From an uncultured Ignavibacteriota bacterium (GTDB lineage Bacteria; Bacteroidota; Ignavibacteria; Tepidaquicellales; Tepidaquicellaceae): DNA of 20,365 bases. The position numbers and the translations under genes are program-made. Below the pieces are notes generated by a model. The model searched no databases and was not told the DNA's origin. It saw nothing but the letters and a program-made list of their open reading frames with translations. Location of the stretch: positions 1 through 20,365 of the forward strand of contig CALGII010000305.1 in assembly GCA_937915485.1 (NCBI GenBank), in the 5' to 3' direction. This document shows, one piece after another, positions 7,425-15,265 of the stretch (position 1 is its first letter; every line of letters begins with the position of its first letter).

Positions 7425-8408
7425 ATGAAAAAATTATTTAAAATCCTTACGTACTCCGTTTTAGGGGTGCTTGCAGTTGCAGTTGTATTCTTTGTTTATT
7501 TCAATTCGACATTTCCGAAAACAGATTCCGCGCCCGACGTAAAAGTCGAAGCGACTAAAGAACGTCTCGAACGCGGAAAATATCTCGTCACGCACGTCGC
7601 GGTCTGCATTGACTGCCATTCGACACGCGATTATTCTAAATTCTCGGGACCTGTCGTCGGCGGCACCGAAGGCAAGGGCGGCGAAGTCTTTAACAAACAA
7701 AACCTCGGTCTGCCCGGAAGCGTTTTCGCGAAAAACATCACACCGGCAGGAATCGGTTCGTGGACTGACGGCGAAATCATCAGAGCAATTACCTGCGGCG
7801 TTAACAAGAACGGCGAATCGCTTTTTCCTCTTATGCCATATATGAGTTATAACGGGTTTACAAAAGAGGACCTGTTTTCAATAGTTGCGTACATACGCAC
7901 ATTGAAGCCGATTGAGAATCACGTTCCCGAAAAGTCTCTTGATTTTCCGATGAACTTTATCGAAAAAACAATCCCTGTTAAAAGTTTCAGTATGGAAAAC
8001 AAGGTTGACAGGAATAATCCCGTCGAGTACGGCAAGTATCTCGTTCAGGTCGCGGGATGTTTTGATTGCCATACGCCTCAGGAAAAAGGCAAACCCATAA
8101 TGGAAAAGAATTTCGCGGGGGGAATGGAATTTCATACTCCGGATTTCACGCTGAGAAGCGCTAACATAACACCTGACGTCGCGAGCGGCATCGGGTCCTG
8201 GACAAAGGAAATGTTCATTCAGAAATTCAAGTCGTTCGAATCCGATTCCGCGAAGAACGTCAGCGTCGGTCCGAAATCCTTCAATACTGCGATGGCCTGG
8301 ACAATGTACGCGGGAATGACAACCGAAGATTTAGGTATGATATACGATTATCTCAGAACGCTTAAACCTGTTTACAACGTCGTGAACAAGTTTTCGCCTA
8401 AAAACTGA
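7425..8408 (+). CDS. Membrane-anchored diheme cytochrome c
   Basis: This 327-residue protein has an N-terminal membrane anchor or uncleaved signal (about 8-28) and two cytochrome c domains. Haem sites are C61-I-D-C64-H65 and C212-F-D-C215-H216. Plausible axial Met residues lie in FPLMPYMSY (M137/M140) and TAMAWTMYAGM (about M290-M294). The two domains resemble each other, each with a GKYLV.V..C.DCH start and a NITP..GIGSWT segment. This pattern is seen in cytochrome subunits of membrane-bound alcohol/aldehyde dehydrogenases and related periplasmic electron carriers. No dehydrogenase partner is adjacent, so the electron donor is unknown; delivery to the cbb3 oxidase is only a suggestion. The ATG has a good Shine-Dalgarno site (GGGGAG, about 3 nt upstream). 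Confidence 0.88.
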   Translation: MKKLFKILTYSVLGVLAVAVVFFVYFNSTFPKTDSAPDVKVEATKERLERGKYLVTHVAVCIDCHSTRDYSKFSGPVVGGTEGKGGEVFNKQNLGLPGSVFAKNITPAGIGSWTDGEIIRAITCGVNKNGESLFPLMPYMSYNGFTKEDLFSIVAYIRTLKPIENHVPEKSLDFPMNFIEKTIPVKSFSMENKVDRNNPVEYGKYLVQVAGCFDCHTPQEKGKPIMEKNFAGGMEFHTPDFTLRSANITPDVASGIGSWTKEMFIQKFKSFESDSAKNVSVGPKSFNTAMAWTMYAGMTTEDLGMIYDYLRTLKPVYNVVNKFSPKN

Positions 8409-8471
8409 CAACCGGTTTTTCCGGCGGAGTCAGGTGCTCCGTCCTGAAAAGATTGGGAGAACAACAACAAA

Positions 8472-8510
8472 CAAGGGGACTGCGATTTTTTTCGCGCCCC
8501 TTTTTGTTTC
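8472..8510. terminator. Rho-independent terminator between the diheme cytochrome and sdaA
   Basis: The stem is AAGGGG (8473-8478) with CCCCTT (8497-8502), continued inward by GCGA (8482-8485) with TCGC (8492-8495) around a T-rich loop. The T tract at 8501-8509 suits plus-strand termination. The minus side is also fairly T-rich, so it may serve both convergent genes. Confidence 0.75.
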
Positions 8511-8534
8511 GCGTGAAAAACTACTTATTGCACT

Positions 8535-9728
8535 TTATATCCCGAATACAGCCATTCCGCCTTCGGATGTTTCCTTGTAAATGTTCGGAAGGTCGTGTCC
8601 TGTCTGGTTCATTGTTTTAACTATCTTATCGAAACTAACAATATGCCTTCCGTCCGAGAGCAGAGCGTAAGTCGCGGCATTCAGCGCTTTCTCGGCGGCG
8701 AACGCGTTGCGCTCAATACAAGGCGCCTGAACGAGACCGCCTATCGGATCGCACGTAAGTCCAAGGTGATGCTCTATTCCCATTTCCGCGGCGTACTCTA
8801 TCTGTGAAGGCGTTCCGCCGAGTAATTGCGCGGCCGCCGCCGCTGCCATCGAACAGGCAGTTCCGACTTCGCCCTGACAACCGACTTCGGCGCCTGATAT
8901 CGAAGCGTTCTCTTTCACAACGTTTCCGAAAAGACCCGCAGTGGCAAGAGCGCGAGCAATTTTCTTGTCTGAAAAATCCATGCTTTCTTTCAGTCTGTAT
9001 AAGGCTGCGGGTACGACGCCCGATGAACCGCAAGTCGGCGCGGTGACAACAATTCCGCCCGCCGCGTTTTCCTCGGAAACCGCGAGAGCGTATGCGAACG
9101 TGAGCGTTTTCTTTTTAAGCGAACCGCTGAATCCCTTCGATTTAATAAAATAACTCGATGCCTTTCTCCGTATCTTCAAACCGCCCGGAAGAAGACCCTC
9201 CGCTTCAAGACCCCGCTTAAGAGTTTCCTGCATCACTGCCCACACTTCAAGCAGGTATTCAAATATGTCAGGCTCCTCGTGCATTTCCACGTATTCCCAG
9301 AAAGAACGACCTGTCTTGTTCGTCCAGTTCAGAATTTCCGTCATTGTAGTAAACTCGTATATTCTCTTTGTCTCGTTATCCTTCGTTCCGTCTGTTATCT
9401 TTCCGCCGCCGACGCTGTAAACAGTCCACTCGTCGAACGCTTTTCCCGCTAGGTCAAGAGCTTCGAACTTCATAGCGTTTGGATGATATGTCAAAAATCT
9501 TTCAGGCTCCCAAACAAATTCCGTTTTAGTCGGTTGCAACGCTTCCGAAATCGCCTTATCAGTCATGTGCCCCCTGCCCGTTGCCGCAAGCGAACCGTAA
9601 AGCGTCACCCTGTAAGTAATCGCGTTAAGCGTTCTCTGCCTGAACTTCTCGGCTGCTTTCCTCGGTCCCATCGTATGACTGCTCGAAGGTCCGTAACCTA
9701 TCTTGTATATTTCTTTTATTGATTCCAA
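8535..9728 (-). CDS. sdaA: L-serine ammonia-lyase (iron-sulfur dependent, single chain)
   Basis: A 397-residue enzyme converting L-serine to pyruvate and ammonia. The N-terminal beta domain begins with MESIKEIYKIGYGPSSSHT, whose SSSHT loop is the substrate-binding signature. The alpha domain carries APTCGSSG (230-237) and the [4Fe-4S] ligands C284 (GCQGEVG), C326 (TCDPIGG) and C337 (APCIERN). The spacing of 42 and 11 residues between these cysteines agrees with the Legionella enzyme as I recall it. The start is TTG at 9726-9728; it is preferred because the protein then begins exactly where the family does. No regulatory ACT domain is seen. The gene is monocistronic. A perfect 20-bp palindrome lies about 57 nt upstream of the start and could be an operator. 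Confidence 0.95.
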   Translation of the reverse strand: MESIKEIYKIGYGPSSSHTMGPRKAAEKFRQRTLNAITYRVTLYGSLAATGRGHMTDKAISEALQPTKTEFVWEPERFLTYHPNAMKFEALDLAGKAFDEWTVYSVGGGKITDGTKDNETKRIYEFTTMTEILNWTNKTGRSFWEYVEMHEEPDIFEYLLEVWAVMQETLKRGLEAEGLLPGGLKIRRKASSYFIKSKGFSGSLKKKTLTFAYALAVSEENAAGGIVVTAPTCGSSGVVPAALYRLKESMDFSDKKIARALATAGLFGNVVKENASISGAEVGCQGEVGTACSMAAAAAAQLLGGTPSQIEYAAEMGIEHHLGLTCDPIGGLVQAPCIERNAFAAEKALNAATYALLSDGRHIVSFDKIVKTMNQTGHDLPNIYKETSEGGMAVFGI

Positions 9729-9784
9729 ATTCTCTTTTATTTGTATAACAAAAATAATCTAACGGGAATTAAGAAAATATGATG

Positions 9785-9804
9785 AACGAAAACCGGTTTT
9801 CGTT
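9785..9804. promoter_or_regulatory. Perfect 20-bp palindrome upstream of sdaA
   Basis: AACGAAAACC at 9785-9794 is followed directly by its reverse complement GGTTTTCGTT at 9795-9804. It lies between the terminator of the next minus-strand gene and the sdaA start codon, where the sdaA promoter should be. A degenerate related half, ACCGGTTAAAACG, follows at about 9853-9865. A dimeric repressor or activator site is likely; a short-loop hairpin is the alternative. Confidence 0.5.
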
Positions 9805-9869
9805 TACTCAAGAAATATTGCTTCAAAGCAAAAAATTACAATATTCAATAACCACCGGTTAAAACGCAT

Positions 9870-9897
9870 AAAAAAAGAGACGCCCGTAAGCGTCTCT
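9870..9897 (-). terminator. Rho-independent terminator of the secreted hydrolase gene
   Basis: On the minus strand, AGAGACGC pairs with GCGTCTCT around a 6-nt loop (arms 9876-9883 and 9890-9897). It is followed by a run of six to seven U residues (plus-strand A run 9870-9876). It lies 21 nt beyond the stop codon of the gene at 9919. Confidence 0.92.
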
Positions 9898-9918
9898 CTA
9901 AAACTTTTAGAATAAAAA

Positions 9919-11850
9919 TTATTTTATCAGTACGAACCTCTTCGTGTCTTTATAATCATTTACAGACAGAGAATAGAAATAAACACCCGATGATATGTTT
10001 TTCCCGTCAAATTTCACCGCGTATTCACCCGCCGGAAGATTCTGATTGACGAGTACCTGCACTTCTTTTCCCTGAATGTCATAAACCGCCAAACGCACGT
10101 TGTTTCCGCCGTAATGCGCTGGTATGCTGAATTTTATGTTTGTCTCGGGATTGAACGGATTGGGATAGTTCTGTCCGAGAGAAATCCTGTTGGGAACTTC
10201 AGACGATATCTTCGTGATTCCCACAGTATAACCAATCAAAGGAAGTTGTATGTATGTCGGATTGGCGGCATTCATGAATATTATGTTTCTTCCCTTTTTA
10301 AGACTCGGAAGAACGTAAGGATTCGTTCTCAGGAACGGGTCGTTTGTAATGTTGTCAAGATTCGTCAGCACGACCCTTATCTTGCTTCCCGCCTGAAATA
10401 TGTGCGAGTGCGAAGTTCCGTAAAACGTTAGTTGCTTGATTACTCCCGGCGTAACTTTCCTGTCGGTATAATTGCACCTGTTTATAAGATACGGCGTGGT
10501 GCCCGATTTTATTTCATATATCTGAAGATTGAACTGCGCAACATCTCTCGCGGGCTTGTAATGTATGTTCACCATCGGGGTGCCTATCAGCCGCGATTGC
10601 GTAATAAGAGGCGCCGTTTCAAAAATCAGTTGCGTCTTAACGAATTTCGAATTGAACGTCGATCCCGTAAACTCATAATTCACGGCAGTCGTCATCGTCA
10701 TCGTTGTGTCTCTGACGTCATTAAGGAACCCTATGGTATCGGGAGAAGTGCTGTTCACTAAATTATTGATAATTCCGTTCGGATGAAAATAAAAATTTAT
10801 GTTCTGCGTTCCCGCGGGCGGCCACGTCGGAGAATAAAATCTTTTCCACGTCCATCCGTCTGTCGTTCTCGGATAAGAACTCGATGCATATACGTACCTC
10901 ACCGAATCGGTAACGCCGTTCTGAACACCGCCGAGATAATAATCCATCCAGTCCGCCGTCATCGCGTCGCGGTTATCGCTTTCCTCCTGATCCGCGTCCG
11001 CTCCGTGCGCGTCAAACGTGCCCATGTAAACCCTGTAAGGATTCGTCATGCTCTGGAATGACTTCATCCAGCCGTACGAATTGAAAAACTTGTCCTGCCA
11101 GACCGTGCTTACAAACGTCGGCGTCGTGCTCTGCCCTATCTTGTTCAGAAAATCTCTGTTTAAAGGCATGTAGTAGGCAAGACTGTCCCAGTATGCGGGC
11201 GTGTCGCCGAGAATCCAGTTCCTGTAAGCCTTGACCTGATTCGTGTAATTCGCTATCGACGCGTCGTAACTCAATGACCAGAGCAAGGTCATTTTCACGG
11301 ACTTGTTTTCTATCCAACTCGTAGCGAACTCGGGAGAGGATACGTCGGAAATTATGCATCTTATAATACCCGGATTATAGCAGGCTGCCATTAAGGGAAT
11401 CGTTCCCCCCTGAGAACCGCCAATCGCTCCGACTTTCTGTGTATTGACGTTCGCCTGCGATTTCACGTAATTCACAACCGCGACAAAGTCGTACATTTCC
11501 GTCGTGCTTATTAGATTCGTCTTTCCTGTCGATTCTCCCTGCCCGCGCATCGAATAGCACATCGTGAAGTAACCGTTCGAAGCCAGATCTTCCGCTTCGG
11601 AGATAACGTCTTCTTTCGTACCGCCGAATCCGTGACAGAAAATCATCGCAGGCCAGCCGCCCGAAGGAGGCGAACCCGACGGCATGAACTTGGAACAATC
11701 AAGTATTGTCCCGTCGCTCATCGTCAATGTGAAATCAGTAAGAATGTTTTTGTACGGTCCCTTTTTAAATCGCTTGTGCTGTCCGAAAGCCGGATTGATT
11801 AGAACCGCGCAAAAAACCAAGAAAAGGAATAGTTGAATACACTTTCTCAT
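9919..11850 (-). CDS. Secreted CocE/NonD-family (S15-like) alpha/beta hydrolase with T9SS sorting domain
   Basis: The 643-residue protein starts with a signal peptide (about 1-23, ending AFG). The alpha/beta-hydrolase domain holds an HGFGG oxyanion loop (73-77), a nucleophile in GGSQGG (S146), and probable partners D253 (WQDKFF) and H282 (FDAHG). This order matches the CocE/X-Pro dipeptidyl-peptidase group. A middle beta-rich domain (about 360-555) fits the jelly-roll C-domain of that group. The last 80 residues, from ISLGQNYPNPFNPETNI to KRFVLIK, are a type A T9SS sorting domain, so the enzyme is exported across the outer membrane and may be cell-surface attached or released. The substrate (peptide, ester or amide) cannot be told. 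The ATG is preceded by AGGGAG about 7 nt upstream. Terminator at 9870-9897. Confidence 0.88.
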   Translation of the reverse strand: MRKCIQLFLFLVFCAVLINPAFGQHKRFKKGPYKNILTDFTLTMSDGTILDCSKFMPSGSPPSGGWPAMIFCHGFGGTKEDVISEAEDLASNGYFTMCYSMRGQGESTGKTNLISTTEMYDFVAVVNYVKSQANVNTQKVGAIGGSQGGTIPLMAACYNPGIIRCIISDVSSPEFATSWIENKSVKMTLLWSLSYDASIANYTNQVKAYRNWILGDTPAYWDSLAYYMPLNRDFLNKIGQSTTPTFVSTVWQDKFFNSYGWMKSFQSMTNPYRVYMGTFDAHGADADQEESDNRDAMTADWMDYYLGGVQNGVTDSVRYVYASSSYPRTTDGWTWKRFYSPTWPPAGTQNINFYFHPNGIINNLVNSTSPDTIGFLNDVRDTTMTMTTAVNYEFTGSTFNSKFVKTQLIFETAPLITQSRLIGTPMVNIHYKPARDVAQFNLQIYEIKSGTTPYLINRCNYTDRKVTPGVIKQLTFYGTSHSHIFQAGSKIRVVLTNLDNITNDPFLRTNPYVLPSLKKGRNIIFMNAANPTYIQLPLIGYTVGITKISSEVPNRISLGQNYPNPFNPETNIKFSIPAHYGGNNVRLAVYDIQGKEVQVLVNQNLPAGEYAVKFDGKNISSGVYFYSLSVNDYKDTKRFVLIK

Positions 11851-12104
11851 GAAGACTCCCTGTTTTAAACCCTTTATTATCTTTGAATATATAGTATTTC
11901 CAAAACAAAATTAAGTGAAAATTATTGCTTTTTATCTGTTAATACAAGAATAATTACGCGCTTTTGGGGATTTAAAGGCTTAAAAAGCGATAACGGACAT
12001 TTTTTTAATCTAATGTTATCCCTTCAGACGGCGTAAATAAATCTAAAACTGTAAAAGATTGAAAATTAAAAATCAAAACCGTAAATTGAAAAAAAATATT
12101 TTCT
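11851..12104. other. AT-rich divergent intergenic region
   Basis: The 254 nt between two divergent secreted-protein genes are AT-rich with long A runs near 12050-12100. No palindrome, repeat array or RNA gene was recognised, and promoters could not be placed with confidence. Confidence 0.4.
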
Positions 12105-13418
12105 ATGAGAACAATAATTTATTTCTTCCTTTTCGCTCTGCCTGCATTCCTGATTTCCGGATGCATGTTCAAGAAAAACGTGATGAAAGACGAAGCCGAT
12201 GACATCGAGGAGGCGATTGTGGCATCGGTCAACGGTGAAAATTTTCTCGTGATGAAAGAGGAAATCTTTCAGGCTACGTCAAAATCAAGCAAGCAGGGAT
12301 TCAGAACCACATCGGGATACACCGAATACCGGCTTACAAGTTACGACCTGAACACGGGAAAAATCTCGAAGAGAATCGAACTCGGTGAACGCGATGACGG
12401 CTATATGTATTTCCTCGGAGCCACTGACGGAAAACTCTGGTATTTCTGCGATAACGAAAAAACCGGACTGCACGCTCGAAATCCGAAAACCCTCGACATC
12501 GTCGTTTCAAAAGACGACATAGAAAAAGTTAATCCTTTTTTGAAAAATAATTTTCCGAAAGTTAAATGGTACGAACTCCGTAAATACTTCGGCTTCGACC
12601 TCGTCAAAAAAATGCCGATGATTGCGGACAACAGCGGATTCGTTTATCTCCTTAATCCTGAAAATTATTCCACGGAAAAAATTTCTTCGCCCGTAAAAAA
12701 TTTCGAGTACGAAAAAACGATGTCAACAACCTCCATCAACGTTACTAATAAAGACTATATGTCCTTGTCGGGCGACCCGAGAAAAACCATTCATTTTGCG
12801 TCTAAGGAATTCGAACAGCCCGATTTTCTTAAAGGAGAATTTCTCGAAAGTTCAAATTCGCTTAATGTTAAAGAAATATTCCCGGAATACCTGAACCCGA
12901 TTTATGAGGAAATAGAAAAAAACCAGAGATTTATAGATTCAGTTAATGGAATGGAAGAACAGATGAAGGAAGAAACCGACCAATGGAAAATAAGGACGTT
13001 GCAAAACCTGAAGTCGAGAATTAAATACGAAGAGGAAAACATTGGCAGGAAATACAAAGAAATAAATGACTTGAGCACGAGCCGGTTCAATACCATAATC
13101 AGCCGCGATAAGGGCGTATTCGTCATTCATACTACTACCGCTTCCGACACGGCGAAAGTCTTAATCTCAAAAGTGAATTTTGACGTGAAGGAAAAATCCA
13201 TAACTCTTATCTGGACTACGTTTCTCGAAAACATTTTCGCCGAACCGGAAAAAGTCTTTGAAAAAGGCGGATTCGATTACGTGTTCTCAAAGGGCAGTCC
13301 AAACCTGAGAACCAAACGCGCGATTATATATGGAGATAAATTGATTCTTGTTTCGATGCTCAGAACTGTATGCATAGACATCAATTCAGGAAAAGTTCTC
13401 TGGGAATTTCAAATTTAA
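12105..13418 (+). CDS. Lipoprotein of unknown function, possible beta-propeller with a helical insertion
   Basis: The 437-residue product starts with a lipoprotein signal peptide whose lipobox is LISG-C20, so it is probably anchored to a membrane facing the periplasm or surface. Segments such as YRLTSYDLNTGKISKRIELG, GKLWYFCDN and the C-terminal DKLILVSMLRTVCIDINSGKVLWEFQI look like PQQ/WD-type propeller blades; the last resembles a quinoprotein-like strand. A charged, helix-prone stretch (about residues 265-324, rich in Glu and Lys) interrupts the repeats. The overall layout is reminiscent of PA2928-type lipoproteins, but that is a weak impression and no enzymatic motif is seen. It stands alone, with a 369-nt palindrome-rich stretch downstream. 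No Shine-Dalgarno site is visible. Confidence 0.8.
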   Translation: MRTIIYFFLFALPAFLISGCMFKKNVMKDEADDIEEAIVASVNGENFLVMKEEIFQATSKSSKQGFRTTSGYTEYRLTSYDLNTGKISKRIELGERDDGYMYFLGATDGKLWYFCDNEKTGLHARNPKTLDIVVSKDDIEKVNPFLKNNFPKVKWYELRKYFGFDLVKKMPMIADNSGFVYLLNPENYSTEKISSPVKNFEYEKTMSTTSINVTNKDYMSLSGDPRKTIHFASKEFEQPDFLKGEFLESSNSLNVKEIFPEYLNPIYEEIEKNQRFIDSVNGMEEQMKEETDQWKIRTLQNLKSRIKYEEENIGRKYKEINDLSTSRFNTIISRDKGVFVIHTTTASDTAKVLISKVNFDVKEKSITLIWTTFLENIFAEPEKVFEKGGFDYVFSKGSPNLRTKRAIIYGDKLILVSMLRTVCIDINSGKVLWEFQI

Positions 13419-13454
13419 AAATCCCGCTCTGGTACGTAGGTAAGAATGTTTTTG

Positions 13455-13540
13455 CCGGTTTCCAAACTTGAAACTCGGCTGTTATACGCCGTTTCCACAG
13501 ATTATAAAACAGCCCTGGCTAAACTGATACGGGGCTACAT
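13455..13540. repeat. Degenerate palindromic elements downstream of the lipoprotein gene
   Basis: Three weak hairpins follow each other: GTTTC (13458-13462) with GAAAC (13470-13474); CGGC with GCCG around 13476-13491; and AGCCC (13511-13515) with GGGCT (13532-13536). They look like decayed interspersed elements; the last could act as a weak terminator for the lipoprotein gene. Confidence 0.35.
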
Positions 13541-13637
13541 TCTTTACTAAATATTTACAAAAAAATTATTGTCTCTTAGTATAATCTGAACTTGTCTCGC
13601 AATAGTTTTTAACATTTTAATCCGTCTCTCCGACTTA

Positions 13638-13697
13638 GCCCACGGCTTCAGCCGTGGGATATCAAACGTAGTTTGATACAACCGTTTTAACGGTTTG
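13638..13697. repeat. Run of three consecutive perfect hairpins (REP-like element)
   Basis: Three inverted repeats lie head to tail. CCCACGGCT/AGCCGTGGG with a 2-nt loop spans 13639-13658. TATCAAAC/GTTTGATA with loop GTA spans 13660-13678. AACCGTT/AACGGTT with loop TT spans 13680-13695. The first is of the CCCACGGCT-AGCCGTGGG type that I recall as a dispersed intergenic palindrome in several phyla. No gene overlaps it. Confidence 0.75.
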
Positions 13698-13719
13698 CAA
13701 TCGTGCATATTTTCTATAT

Positions 13720-13746
13720 AAAAAATCCCGTTGGCTAACTCAACGG
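13720..13746 (-). terminator. Rho-independent terminator of the ECF/Spy operon
   Basis: On the minus strand CCGTTG (13746-13741) and CAACGG (13733-13728) form a 6-bp stem around a 7-nt loop, followed by GA and a run of six U. It lies about 40 nt past the stop of the Spy-like gene. Confidence 0.85.
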
Positions 13747-13787
13747 AATTTCTAACTTGTAAATTTCCGGTATATCTAATTCCAATC

Positions 13788-14333
13788 CTACTTGCGGCTC
13801 GTATCCGGCGGATAACTCATATCCGGACGGCGGTTTAGTTCCGGCGGACGATTCATATCCGGCGGCGGAACGTTTTCAGGACCCGGAATTTTCTTCGTCA
13901 TCTCGTCGAGTTTTTGTTTCTGCGTCTCGTCGCACATGCCGCGTATCTGTTTGAAATGCCCGTACCTCAGCATCTCGAGTTCTTTCATCTTTTCGCCGAT
14001 TAAACCCGATATCCTTTTCGCCTCTTCATCGTTTCCTGTCCTGACAACCTCCATCATGCTTTTCTGCAGCCCCTTCAGTTCGTCGTGTATTTTGTCCGTC
14101 GCTTTGAAGTTTTCTTCCCTCATCGCTTCGATTTTCTTCATCTGTTCAGGACTGAATTTCAGTTCTTCCTGAAAAAGCGCTTCGGGACGCGGTCTGTTCT
14201 GCATCGGCTCTTTGCCCGGTCCCCTGCCCGGTCTAAGCGAACTGTACCACAGAAAACCGAGCGTCGCGATGTTCACGACAAGCAGCGCGATTATTACAAT
14301 GTAAAGCCCTTTGTCTTTCTTAGTTGTATCCAT
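13788..14333 (-). CDS. Spy/CpxP-like periplasmic protein with membrane anchor
   Basis: A 181-residue protein with one N-terminal membrane helix (about 10-30), a Pro/Arg/Gly-rich linker, and a helical region (55-145) beginning LKFSPEQMKKIEAMREENF. That stretch resembles the LTxxQ-type repeats of Spy/CpxP/CnrX-like proteins. Such proteins act as periplasmic chaperones or stress/metal sensors; which one applies here is not visible. The C-terminus is an unusual Pro-Arg-Asp-rich tail (PPDMNRPPELNRRPDMSYPP) that carries a short near-repeat. The gene overlaps the upstream putative anti-sigma gene by 14 nt and is third in an ECF sigma operon, which suggests it modulates or responds to that sigma factor. 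Confidence 0.75.
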   Translation of the reverse strand: MDTTKKDKGLYIVIIALLVVNIATLGFLWYSSLRPGRGPGKEPMQNRPRPEALFQEELKFSPEQMKKIEAMREENFKATDKIHDELKGLQKSMMEVVRTGNDEEAKRISGLIGEKMKELEMLRYGHFKQIRGMCDETQKQKLDEMTKKIPGPENVPPPDMNRPPELNRRPDMSYPPDTSRK

Positions 14334-14634
14334 ATAAAATATCCTCTGTATTATATTCGAATGAATTGAATTCCTGAACTATGGTTTCCGTCTGCCCTGA
14401 TTTACCGGCATCCACGGATGCGCTCCTGTAAACCAGAATTGAAAAAACATTTAACACGAGAATGACTGCCGCGATTAGAACATATCTTATAATATGCGCT
14501 CCGTTATTTTCGGGCTTTTCAAGCCGCGCCTCAATTCTCGTGAACAAAAAAGGATTCGCCTCAGCTCTCTTGATTCCGTCAAGGCTTTCAAGTGTTTTTT
14601 CGACGTCATCCTCTATTTTATTTCGTCTTTCCAT
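14320..14634 (-). CDS. Small membrane protein, putative anti-sigma factor
   Basis: The 104-residue product has a charged cytoplasmic N-terminus with the pattern VEKTLESLDGIKRAEANPFLFTRIEARLE. This occurs in short proteins encoded directly after ECF sigma genes in Bacteroidota-like genomes. One membrane helix (about 49-68) and a roughly 35-residue periplasmic tail follow. It has no ZAS zinc motif (no His-x3-Cys-x2-Cys), so the anti-sigma role is inferred from position. The start lies 40 nt after the sigma stop, and the end overlaps the Spy-like gene by 14 nt. Confidence 0.7.
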   Translation of the reverse strand: MERRNKIEDDVEKTLESLDGIKRAEANPFLFTRIEARLEKPENNGAHIIRYVLIAAVILVLNVFSILVYRSASVDAGKSGQTETIVQEFNSFEYNTEDILYGYN

Positions 14635-14674
14635 TCGCTTATATTAGATGCTTTTTTTAAAAAAATCCTGCGGG

Positions 14675-15265
14675 TCATAAACCACTGTTATAATAATCGC
14701 TTAATAATTTTTTCAGGTTGTTTTTCGCCCTGTGCAGAAGTGATTCGACTGACGACTCCGTCAGGTTCATTATACTGCTTATTTCCTTCACAGAAAGTCT
14801 TTCAATCTTGCTTAATACAAACGCGCTCTTTTGCGAATCGTTGAGTTTTTCCACCGCCCTGAACAGCACTGCGGAACGCTCCTTGTTCTCCATAATCACT
14901 CCCGGATGATTGAAGTAGGGCAGGTTAAGAGATTCCGATTTTTCTCCGAATATCGATTCCATGAAACCAAAACGCTTCCTTCTCTTTGATTTGCGGATGT
15001 GCTCGAAACACTTGTTCAATGTGATTCTGTATATCCAGGTGCCCGGCGATGAATCTCCCCTGAACTTCCCGATTGAATTAAAAATTTCGACGAAGACATC
15101 CTGAACCGTGTCCTCGGCATCGCTTACGTTCTGCAGAATTCCGAGAGATGTGTTGTAAACCCTGTCCTTGTATTCCTCGAACAGGCGGCGGAACGCGGCG
15201 CTGTCGCCGCTCTTGATTTGTTCTATTATATCCGAATCCGGCAAATGAAATAATTTGTAAACCAA
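14675..15265 (-). CDS. ECF-type RNA polymerase sigma-70 factor
   Basis: A 196-residue extracytoplasmic-function sigma factor. Region 2 covers about residues 20-97, including the region 2.2-like DAEDTVQDVFVEIF and the DNA-melting/-10 segment SSPGTWIYRITLNKCFEHIRK. A basic, variable linker (100-130) follows. Region 4 (about 137-190) contains the helix-turn-helix LSVKEISSIMNLTESSVESLLHRAKNNL. It directs RNA polymerase to a stress regulon that probably includes its own operon with the anti-sigma and Spy-like genes. The start used is TTG (15263-15265), supported by AGGA about 8 nt upstream and by the absence of an early in-frame ATG. Confidence 0.92.
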   Translation of the reverse strand: MVYKLFHLPDSDIIEQIKSGDSAAFRRLFEEYKDRVYNTSLGILQNVSDAEDTVQDVFVEIFNSIGKFRGDSSPGTWIYRITLNKCFEHIRKSKRRKRFGFMESIFGEKSESLNLPYFNHPGVIMENKERSAVLFRAVEKLNDSQKSAFVLSKIERLSVKEISSIMNLTESSVESLLHRAKNNLKKLLSDYYNSGL

